A DNA stretch of 64,000 nucleotides from the NCBI GenBank assembly GCA_039583875.1, contig CM077149.1, forward strand, positions 25,185,194 to 25,249,193. Direction: 5' to 3'. Positions within the stretch are counted from its first letter, which is position 1. Each line of letters starts with the position of its first letter. This document shows, one piece after another, positions 56,009-64,000 of this stretch. A program made the position numbers and the translations under genes. The notes under the pieces were generated by a model. The model saw only the letters and a program-made list of their open reading frames with translations, had not been told where the DNA came from and did not search any database. The DNA is from Platanthera guangdongensis (Eukaryota; Streptophyta; Magnoliopsida; Asparagales; Orchidaceae).

Positions 56009-56271
56009 CACTTTTTTATAACGACCCTGGCCCATTTAGACCAGGCCTCGCCGGCCTACCAGCAGCCCGGGTTTAGAGCTCAGAGGCCCGCAGGCGTGTC
56101 TCGCCCCACGACACCACTGGTAGTAAGTCTAAACATCAAGGCCTGCAGGCCCAATGCACCCCAACCAAATCTCCGCGCCTGTTTTTCAGCAGCGGTAGGT
56201 TGTTGCCAAGGGGTTTCGAACCCAAGACCTTGATAAGACTCTCTTTCAACAGAGCTCATCACCAATTGAGC
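56009..56271 (-). mobile_element. tRNA-derived SINE, copy 3
   Basis: Minus orientation, tail to tail with copy 2 through the palindrome AAAAAAGTGCACTTTTTT. Box A TAGCTCAATTGG and box B GGTTCGAAACC are both intact on minus. Its 5' end directly abuts the next LTR. Confidence 0.75.
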
Positions 56272-59072
56272 TATAACGCCCCCGGTTTTTCTGCGTTTTG
56301 TTTGATCTTTGGCTGGCGTTACTATGGCGTATTTCCGACTTTTTGTCGTTGTAGAGCGTGGTCTTAGCTCTTATGGTTCCCTGTGTAGCTTGTTTGTAGC
56401 CTGTTAGCAAGATTCCCCAGCTAGCCGGAGTCCGTTTGAGGACTTGGTTGGGCCTATTAGGGAATGCTTGTGTTTTGGCTTCGGGAGCTGTTATCCCGGG
56501 TTTTGTTCGTCGAATGCTAATTTCGACTTCGTAGTTGCATTCGTAGTGTGGGTTTTTAGCTGCGGCGTAAATTTCGCCTTTTTTCCGAGAAGTTTCGGGC
56601 TTCGAGTTGTTTTGATTTTGGGTGTAAATAGTAATTATTATGTATTGATTATTATTACTGCTGTATATATAGTCTTGTGTCAGTTTTAGGGCCCTTCTTG
56701 TTCTTTTCCAGTTTCCTTGCTTGGTTGAAGCCGTTGCCCGTCGCCCGTACGAGAGGAAGAGCATCGCCGGCCTACCCTAGCCTTCGGATGCCGTTTTCCT
56801 GGAGTTTTTGCGGTCGGATTTTGGTTTCGAGAGTGGATCTGGACTGCCCTCGCCTGGATCTGCACTCTTTCTGCTCCTCAGCTGGTGCTCTGCGGCTAGA
56901 TCCGAGAGTAGGGGACGCCGCCGGCCAAGCTTTTCTGGTATTGAGGCAAGTGATGTCCCCTCGTCCTTGCCAAAGCTGATCTTTGTCTTTCTTTTGAGCT
57001 AATCTTTATCTCTTTCTTGTTTAGATCTTAGGTGTAAGCTAGGGTTTGTGCCCGATCATACTGTGGTTAGTGTAGAAGGTTCCAGTTAAATCTTAGTTTT
57101 TTGAGGGATTGTGTCTGTTAGGAACGGTTTTGGTTCGGTTTAGGTCGAGTAGCTGCCATTGCCGGTGGATGTTGTACTCTAGGGAGAGAGAGAAACCTCG
57201 TTTTCATTCCTGGTAGTGTGCTGGATCTGGCGCCTGAAGCTAGTCAGGGTGTCGACACCTTGGTGTCGACACCAGCTAGTTAGGGTGTTGACACCTTGGT
57301 GTAGACACCAGCCAGTCAGGGTGTCGACACCTTGGTGTCGACACCAGCCAGTCAGGGTGTCGACACCTTGGTGTCGACACCAGCCAGTCAGGGTGTCGAC
57401 ACCTTGGTGTCGACACCAGCCAGTCAGGGTGTCGACACCTTGGTGTCAACACCAGCCAGTCAGGGTGTCGACACTTGGTGTCGACACCCGCAGCGGCAGT
57501 GTCGACACCTTGTGTCGACACCGGCCGCAGTGGTGTCGACACTTGGTGTCGACACCCGCAGCGGCAGTGTCGACACCTTGTGTCGACACCGGCCGCAGTG
57601 GTGTCGACACTTGGTGTCGACACCCGCAATGGCAGTGTCGACACCTTGTGTCGACACCGGCCGCAGAGGTGTCGACACATCGTGTCGACACTGGGTACTG
57701 CCCTTGTTTTGGGGTCAGGGAGACTCGGGGTTGGTTTTGGTTAGGCGTACAAGGCCGCGTCGGTTGGACCCGACGTTTTTGCCTTGGGTTCGTGTGTTTC
57801 TCAGGACTGTTAGTGGGACTTTTCCCTAGAAGGGGTCATTGGGTGTTCGGCTAATTTTTCTGCATGCCGACTCTTGGGTTGTGGCAGGTGGTGGAGTTTT
57901 GGTGGCCTCTGGAGGGGTGGTTTTATGTGGAGAGTTGTGGCCACCGCCTTTTGCCCCGGTTTGGGTTAGTGTGTGTGGGACCCTAAAGCTGCCACTGTTT
58001 GACCCCTTAGCCCTTTTTTGGGTCTGATTCTGGTTATGCATTCAGACCCATGTTTTGACCACTGCCGCTTACCCACGTGTTAGGACTGTTAGTCCCTTTC
58101 CTGTTTATGCTTCCTTTCTTTTGGCATATGTATATGTCTTGGTGCTGTTGCAGGCTCTCTCTTGGTAAGGCACTTTGGTTTTATTGCTCGCATTGGTGTG
58201 CTCTGCGGTGTTTTTACTGTACTCTTTTCCTTCTGTCATTCACCTTTTCTTTTACTTATAGCAGTTTGTTGCCGGGTTGGTACCCCTTCATCTTATCGCT
58301 CATTAACCTATTGCTCTATTTACTCTTGATTGTTTCCTTGCTGAGGTGTTCTTTTCTTGAATGCCTCAGGTCCAGGTGGTAGCCAGTTCAGCGGCTAGTT
58401 CTTCTGGAGGGGCTTGTTGGTGGCCTCTAGGGTAGCTGAGATTGCTGATTCCCGTTTTGTTGAGAGGTAGTTCCTTACTTTTCTGTATAGACTTACATAC
58501 TCGCCAGTGGGTTCGTGTCAGGTTGTTGACGCCCACTGGTGGCTCCTTGTGATGCTGAATATGAAATTAAACTGCTGATTTTGCCTTTTGTGCTTGGTTA
58601 CTTGCTTCTGGGAAAGATTTATGCTAGGTTGCAAGTTAGAAATTTTAAAACCTCAAAGTATATTATACGTACCCCATGCATAACATGTTTTTAAATCAAA
58701 GACACTACTTTTCCTCAACGTAAAATACTATTTTTCATACCTATTATATTCACCTTGGAGTCATGCTCGTATAAGTCGTCCCCCGAGGATACTTATGCTC
58801 ATTTAGGGTGTCAAGTTAATTGAACCAAAGTATCTTCTGCTGCGTATAGTTATAATTTTACCCGTGGACTAGCTGATCCATTGTGCCGAGGGATACGGCC
58901 AACTAACTTAACTAGTTTTCTTTCATATTTGATCAACGTTTTTCCTCAAAATCTAATGTTTGGAGTTTTGCCTGAGCGTGTGCAGTTATCCCCTGCACGA
59001 CGTGGCATCACGGCGCGTGTTTTCTCCTACTCTGATACGATTTCTACCGTTGAGAAAATGCGGGTTATGACA
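56272..59072 (+). repeat. LTR B
   Basis: Start TATAACGCCCCCGG (a Tekay-like LTR start with TA in place of TG) and end GGGTTATGACA, followed by GTTGGTATCAGAG. A TATATATAG box is at 56664-56672. It contains the GGTGTCGACACC array at 57248-57692. No gene seen in the rest. The exact start is uncertain because a SINE abuts it. Confidence 0.7.
57248..57692 (+). repeat. GGTGTCGACACC tandem array in LTR B
   Basis: First about six units of 36 bp, each with two copies of the 12-bp palindrome GGTGTCGACACC separated by TT and followed by AGCCAGTCA. Then about three units of 68 bp with the same palindromes and CGCAGCGGCA or GGCCGCAGT spacers. Apparent ORFs through it only reflect periods divisible by three. 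Confidence 0.93.
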
Positions 59073-59074
59073 GT

Positions 59075-59085
59075 TGGTATCAGAG
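59075..59085 (+). other. Primer binding site of LTR B element
   Basis: TGGTATCAGAG, complementary to initiator tRNA-Met, two bases behind the LTR end. Confidence 0.88.
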
Positions 59086-59230
59086 GGAGGTTGCTTAACA
59101 AATGGTTGGGCCACCTTTCCCTTGTCAGCATTAGTGTTTAGCATCATATCATTCACACACCGTTATGTCATCCGCACATCTTGGCCGAAGCACGAACACT
59201 ACACTCATGAGCATAAGGAAGTATACAGGG

Positions 59231-59410
59231 CATATTATGTAGTATGGGATGCATAATATGTGTTTGTATATGGATCCACCATAGGAGGCAACATGTGAGG
59301 GTTATGTAGTATGGGATGCATAACCTCACCACATGAATGCGGCTAGCACATTTTCTTTTTTCGTTATATGAAAATGTTATGTAGTATGGGATGCATAACA
59401 TTTTCATGTG
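59231..59410 (+). ncRNA. Three leader stem-loops with a common 12-nt loop
   Basis: Loop TAGTATGGGATG occurs at 59240-59251, 59307-59318 and 59382-59393. Each is closed by TTATG/CATAA and then by a different but matching stem: CATATTATG/CATAATATG; GTGAGGGTTATG/CATAACCTCAC (one bulged base); TGAAAATGTTATG/CATAACATTTTCA. The elements lie between the primer site and gag, where packaging and dimerisation signals sit in retroelements. Stem pairing is seen directly; the RNA role is inferred. Confidence 0.7.
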
Positions 59411-59716
59411 TACGCCGCCCATGGCATGCACTAAGGCCTTTTTAGAATGCATAGCACATCATGCATAACATAACATTTCATAAGCACAACGTGCCAAGCT
59501 AAAGATTTGCAAGATGACATATGTACACGCATGGTTTTGAGTCAAAAAAAAATACAAATACATGCATTCATGGTCTAGGCACCTGAGTTAGTATGGTGGT
59601 GGTGAACCATCTTAGGATAAGCAGTTGAAGTTCATATTTAAGTGTGTTTGTCCGTACCGGGTAGTTTTGTTCTAGTTGATGGGCTAGGATTTGTCTAAAG
59701 TTTGTGCGATTCTAGG

Positions 59717-61045
59717 ATGGCGAGACGTCCTGCGACGAGATCGACCCCACAATCCGAGGGTGAGACGTCAGGAGCGCAGAGCGATGCGTTGGTAGAAAGC
59801 TTGCGGCAGAGTAATGAGGAGTTATCGAGGCAGGTAGTGGCTATGCAGGCTCAAATTCAGTCCCTTGTAGCAGTTGTGGCGGGACGGCCCCCGAGAGCTC
59901 AGAACCCCACAGAGGGGGTGGCTGTCCCTGCCCCTCCTGCTCCTCCCGTGCCTTTGGTTGTAGTGCCTCCGGAGATGGCGTTCATATCCCAGTTTCAGCG
60001 GCTGAGAACCCCTACCTATAATGGGCAGGCAGATTTTATGATTTTGGATGACTGGCTGATTACCATTGAGGAAATGTTCACGTACTCAGGTATTACGGAT
60101 GATCAGAGAGTGATGCTCGCTGCCTACCAGCTCAAGGGCTTGGCAAAGAACTGGTGGCTGAGTGAGAAAGAGAGCATAGTAGCAGGTTGCACTTGGGTGT
60201 CATTTAAGGTGCTGTTGTTAAGTAAGTTACTGCCTTCAGTCGAACGGGACCGGCTAATGAACGAATTTCTTCACTTAAAGCAGAAGAAACTCACGGTTAG
60301 TGAGTATGAGATTGAGTTTAGTAAGTTGAGTCGGTTTGCTCCGGGTCTGGTGAGTGTTGAGGCAGACCGAGTTAAGCGATTTCTGGGTGGACAAAGAAGC
60401 GACATACAGCAGTTAGCGAATGCCTATGGAGCAGTCAGTTACGCCAGTATGGTTGAAGCTGCTTTGAGAGTTGAGGCCATTGAGAATGCCAAGAATAGAG
60501 GCCAGCAGTTAAGGAAAGATAAGCGGAAGTCCGGAGGAGGGAAGAGCCCTCAGGAACCTGATGCTGTCGCAAGAAAGAAGGTCAAAGAGAATTGTAGCTT
60601 TTGTGGCCGGCCAGGCCACCCCTTTGAGAAGTGCTTCAAAAGGTTGGGAGCGCAGAAGAAGGAACAGGTGCACGCGATTCAGGGTACTTCCAGGGGAGAC
60701 TTGGTGTGTGCCTTGTGTGGAAGGAAGGGGCATGAGGCTGCCCGTTGTTGGTTAAAAGATAAGGTCTGTTTTCAGTGCGGCCAGAAGGGTCATCTCAAGA
60801 CAAGGTGCCCTCAGACCCAGTCTATTCTGCAGCCAGTTCCCCTCCAGGCTCTGCCACCGCCTCAACGAGTGGATAAAGGAAAAGTAAAGCTGAATGTGCT
60901 CTCGGCAGACGAAGCACAGACCTCGACCCAGGTTATCTCAGGTTCGACTCCTCCCCAGTCGTTTCGTTATGTTCTCTTTTCGGTTGTAGTTTTCGTTTTA
61001 GCGCTTGTTGCCTTAGATACGTATGCAATTCGTAGGGCGATTTAA
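59717..61045 (+). CDS. Gag of the LTR B element
   Basis: Start chosen at MARRPATRSTPQSEG (59717). A Gln/Ser-rich helical N-terminus is followed by the retrotransposon gag domain (FQRLRTPTYNGQADFMILDDWLITIEEMF, YQLKGLAKNWWLSEK, EFLHLKQKKLTVSEYEIEF in pieces). Three CCHC knuckles follow: CSFCGRPGHPFEKC, CALCGRKGHEAARC and CFQCGQKGHLKTRC. The protein binds and packages element RNA. Unspliced, the frame ends after a hydrophobic tail coded by the intron-like segment 60942-61035; if that segment is removed it runs into protease. No stop within gag. Confidence 0.88.
   Translation: MARRPATRSTPQSEGETSGAQSDALVESLRQSNEELSRQVVAMQAQIQSLVAVVAGRPPRAQNPTEGVAVPAPPAPPVPLVVVPPEMAFISQFQRLRTPTYNGQADFMILDDWLITIEEMFTYSGITDDQRVMLAAYQLKGLAKNWWLSEKESIVAGCTWVSFKVLLLSKLLPSVERDRLMNEFLHLKQKKLTVSEYEIEFSKLSRFAPGLVSVEADRVKRFLGGQRSDIQQLANAYGAVSYASMVEAALRVEAIENAKNRGQQLRKDKRKSGGGKSPQEPDAVARKKVKENCSFCGRPGHPFEKCFKRLGAQKKEQVHAIQGTSRGDLVCALCGRKGHEAARCWLKDKVCFQCGQKGHLKTRCPQTQSILQPVPLQALPPPQRVDKGKVKLNVLSADEAQTSTQVISGSTPPQSFRYVLFSVVVFVLALVALDTYAIRRAI
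60942..61035 (+). other. Intron-like 94-nt segment at the gag/protease junction
   Basis: Begins GTTCGACTCC and ends GCAATTCGTAG, with T-rich DNA between. Removing exactly this GT...AG segment joins QVISG to RFKVKNRC and puts gag and protease in one frame, which matches how this junction reads in related elements. The donor is not a strong consensus. It could be an intron controlling the Gag to Gag-Pol ratio, or a chance insertion. Confidence 0.5.
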
Positions 61046-64000
61046 GGTAAAGAACCGCTGTGCGCGCGTTCTGTTTGATTCCGGCGCTACCCACTCGTTT
61101 GTGGCTAGAGCCTTTGTGGAGCGGTTCAGTCTGGGCCTAGATCGTATTGGTGGTGCCTTCTGCGTTAAGTTCCCCTCCGGTGACTCTGTGGTTACGGACC
61201 TGGGTGTCCTAGATTGTCGATTTTGTTGGGAGATTTTCTAGCCAAGGCAGACTTGACGGTGATTGACCTGGAGGACTTCGACGTTATTTTGGGCATGGAC
61301 TGGTTGTCAAGGTACGATGCTGTGATCCAGTGCAAGGGTAAGCGCTTGGACTTCGTCAAAGATAACGGTCAGACAGGAAGCGTTTATGGATATTCTCTGC
61401 AGGAGTCTCCAATCATTTCTGCGGTGCGTGCTCAGAAGTTGCTTGTTTCTGGCTGTTTTGCCTGTGTGGTTTCCCTGGTAGGGTCGATTGTTAGTGAGCC
61501 CCACTTGGAAGGAATTCCTGTGGTGTGTGACTTTTCTGATGTGTTTCCAGACGACCTTCCCGGTCTTCCACCCGACCGAGATGTCGAGTTTGCAATAGAT
61601 TTGGAGCCAGGCACGCGTCCTATCGTAAAGGCGCCGTACCGGATGGCCCCGCGAGAGCTGGAAGAGTTGCGAGTTCAGCTGGATGAGTTACTGGAAAAGG
61701 GTTTTATAAGGCCGAGTTCTTCGCCTTGGGGTGCGCCAGTGCTGTTCGTTAAAAAGAAGGATGGGTCGATGAGGTTATGCAATGACTATAGAGAGCTGAA
61801 CAACGTTACTATTAAGAACAGGTACCCTTTGCCGCGAATCGACGATTTGTTCGACCAACTGCGTGGTAGTGCCGTGTTTTCCAAGATAGATCTTCGTTCG
61901 GGCTATCACCAGTTGAGGATTCGGGAGTCAGATGTTCCGCGTACGGCGTTCCGCTCTCATCATGGGCATTTTGAGTTTTTGGTTATGTCATTCGGTTTGA
62001 CTAATGCGCCCTCAGCTTTTATGGATTTGATGAACAGAGTTTTCAAGGATTTTCTAGATAAGTTCGTGATTGTCTTTATAGACGATGTTTTGGTGTATTC
62101 TAAGGATGCAGAAGAGAATGATCGACATTTGCGGATGGTCTTGGCGACTCTGAGAGACCATAAGCTATACGCCAAGCTGAGCAAATGTGAATTTTGGTTG
62201 CCTCAAGTTTCTTTTCTAGGTCACGTGATTAATAAGAAGGGAATATCGGTGGACCCAGAGAAGATCACTGCTGTTATGGAATGGGCGAGACTGGTTACCC
62301 CCAAAGAGATCAGAAGCTTCTTGGGTTTGGATAGTTATTATAGAAGATTTGTAGAAGGTTTCTCTACCTTGTCCGCGTCGTTGACCAAGTTGACGCAGAA
62401 GAATGTAGCCTTTATATGGGATGACAAGTGTGAGAAGGCTTTTGAGGAACTAAAAAGAAGGCTATGTTCGGCTCCAATTTTGTCCTTGCCTGCGGAGGGC
62501 AGTGAATATGATATATATGTGGATGCGTCGCATGTCGGTCTAGGCTGCGTTTTGATGCAGGGCGGAAAGGTGATTGCGTATGGGTCGAGGCAGTTAAAGA
62601 CTCACGAGAGGAACTACCCTACGCACGACCTGGAGTTTGTAGCTGTGATCTATGCGTTGAAATTGTGGAGGCATTTGCTATATGGCGCGCAGTGCAAGAT
62701 TTTCACGGATCATAAGAGTCTGAAGTTTGTCTTCACTCAGAAAGAATTGAATCTGCGCCAGCGGCGGTGGTTGGAGTACGTGGCCGACTATGATGTTGAA
62801 ATTCAGTATCATCCAGGCAAGGCAAATGTGGTGGCTGATGCCCTGAGTCGGAAGTCGGGTAAGATTTTTAATCTCTCCGCCGAGCGTCTAGTGGAAGAGT
62901 TTCTGTTGATGGACATTTTTGTGGGAAGCGGTGATTCACAGAGTAGCATGACAGTAACAGAACCCTCGTGGATTACGCTTACGAGACTGCATCAGAAGGA
63001 CGATCCTGATCTTCTGCATTTGTATCTTCGAGCTGAGAAGGGTGAATTACCAGATTTCTCTGTAGATGATGCGGGTACCTTGAAGTACCGTGGCAGGTTT
63101 TTCATCCCCGTAGTTGGAGATATCCAGGGTATGGTGTGCAGAGACGCCCACGGATCTAGTGTTGCCTACCATCCAGGGTCTACCAAGATGTATCATGATT
63201 TAAAACAGATTTTCTGGTGGTACGGTATGAAGAAGGACATAGCCAGATTTGTTTCAGAGTGTTTCACTTGCAGGCATGTGAAAGCCGACCATGGAAGGCC
63301 TGGTGGCAAGCTGACTCCCTTGGAGATCCTGATGTGGAAGTGGGAGAGTATCTCGATGGATTTCATTACCGGCTTACCGAGATCGCCTAAGGGGCATGAT
63401 TCAGTTTGGGTAATTGTAGATAGATTCACGAAAAGCGCTCATTTCGTACCATTTAGGATCGATTATCCGATGAGGAAGATATCCGAGCTGTATCTGGAAG
63501 AGGTTGTCAGATTGCATGGTGTACCCGTAAGTATCATATCAGATCGAGACTCCAGGTTCACGTCTCGTTTTTGGAAGAGCCTTCAAGAAGGGTTGGGTAC
63601 AGATTTGAGATATTCCACGGCTTATCATCCGCAGACCAATGGTCAGACAGAGCGAGTAAATCAGATTGTGGAAGATATGATCCGATGCTATATCATGGAC
63701 CACGGAGGAGCGTGGGACGAGCGCTTGCGGCTTATGGAATTCGCATATAACAACAGTTATCAAGAAAGCTTGCAAATGGCTCCTTTTGAAGCTTTGTATG
63801 GGAGGCGCTGCAGGACTCCCTTGTTTTGGGCTGAGCTTGGCGAGGGACCTTTGTTGGGTCCAGAAGCGCTTGAGGAGATGGAGACCGCTGTGAAGCTTAT
63901 TCGGGAAAAGCTTCGGATAGCCCAGGAAAGATATGAGAAGAACGCCAATCGGCGTAGATCGGACTTGGAATTTGCTGTGGGGGACTCGGTGTTCTTAAAG
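61036..64000 (+). CDS. Protease, RT, RNase H and integrase of the LTR B element (partial)
   Basis: Protease: [13 protein letters not shown], then a one-base shift near 61213-61225 into the frame used to the window end, [79 protein letters not shown], catalytic [27 protein letters not shown]. RNase [48 protein letters not shown]. Integrase: zinc residues (ECFTCRHVK), SMDFITGLP (D), [14 protein letters not shown] (D), [10 protein letters not shown] (E). From about 61226 to 64000 the frame has no stop. The C-terminus is outside the window. Confidence 0.92.

Larger units (their letters stand above)
56272..64000 (+). mobile_element. Chromovirus-like Ty3/gypsy element (LTR B element), right end off-window
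   Basis: A 2.8 kb LTR, tRNA-Met primer site, long leader with three stem-loops, gag with three CCHC knuckles, then protease, RT, RNase H and integrase in an open frame at the window edge. Protein features match the Tekay/Del branch of chromoviruses. The chromodomain, if any, lies outside. One intron-like segment and one single-base shift interrupt the gag-pol frame. Confidence 0.88.

Noticed and set aside
56195..56271. Functional tRNA gene on minus
   Set aside because: Boxes A and B match, but the acceptor stem and a clear anticodon arm are not formed; it is the head of a SINE.
57248..57692. Regular repeats with spacers resembling a CRISPR array (also 33368-33540)
   Set aside because: The spacers are repeated themselves, the units are directly tandem, there are no cas genes and the DNA is plant nuclear.
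57216..57854. Frames with repeated VSTPWCRHQ peptides
   Set aside because: Products of the GGTGTCGACACC array in LTR B; several frames and both strands are open in the same way.
60960..61040. Membrane anchor at the Gag C-terminus (hydrophobic tail)
   Set aside because: The tail is coded by the 94-nt intron-like segment whose removal restores the family's normal gag-protease junction.

Overview
The window is plant nuclear DNA made almost entirely of nested LTR retrotransposons. I see no ordinary host cellular gene. Athila-, Tat-, chromovirus- and SIRE-type polyproteins, tRNA-Asp and tRNA-iMet primer sites, TATA boxes of the form TATAAATA and a tRNA-derived SINE all point to a flowering plant with a large, repeat-rich (probably pericentromeric) genome. 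The species cannot be read from the sequence.

Layout. (1) 1-34106: a decayed Tat-clade Ty3/gypsy element, entering from the left in mid-pol (RT, two RNase H domains, integrase). It has a 2.5 kb array of a 147-bp dimeric repeat behind pol, then two tandem genes on the opposite strand (B then A going right) with their own TATA boxes, GT-AG introns and poly(A) signal. (2) 7861-20252: a 12.4 kb Athila element inserted inside antisense gene B (target duplication CGAAC). (3) 18457-25262: a 3.4 kb tandem duplication covering the Athila 3' end, its 3' LTR and the adjoining antisense genes; it creates a third LTR that looks solo. (4) 25581-33122: a nearly complete Ty1/copia element (copia-1) inserted between the TATA box and the ATG of antisense gene A. 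(5) 33123-34106: the right end of the Tat element, with a 21-22-bp array and a TATA box. (6) 34107-52401: a minus-strand SIRE/Maximus-type copia element with an extra ORF behind pol; its left LTR is truncated. Its right LTR is split by (7) 44901-50949: copia-2, a relative of copia-1 with intact LTRs, no protease and no reverse transcriptase, and an integrase in which all three catalytic acidic residues are replaced. (8) 52402-53378: a minus-strand chromovirus integrase fragment, cut by (9) an LTR and leader at 53379-55508. (10) 55509-56271: three SINE copies in alternating orientation. (11) 56272 to the right edge: a chromovirus-like element with a 2.8 kb LTR, a leader with three stem-loops, gag, a 94-nt intron-like segment at the gag/protease junction, and a pol frame still open at the edge.

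The most striking theme is that elements of unrelated lineages each carry clusters of their own short, CpG-containing, mostly palindromic word, usually upstream of the TATA box and in two elements again ahead of the extra 3' ORF: CACACGGCCGTGTG (Athila), GCGGAC/GTCCGC (both copia elements), TTCGTCGA/TCGACGAA (SIRE), a TCGTCGA-type 21-22-mer (Tat) and GGTGTCGACACC (chromovirus LTRs). Second come the three leader stem-loops with an identical 12-nt loop and compensating stems, the spliced antisense genes, and the catalytically dead integrase of copia-2. Most reading frames carry stops or shifts, so the described elements are fossils or near-fossils. Coordinates of LTR ends rest on TG..CA termini, adjacent primer sites and polypurine tracts, and target duplications.
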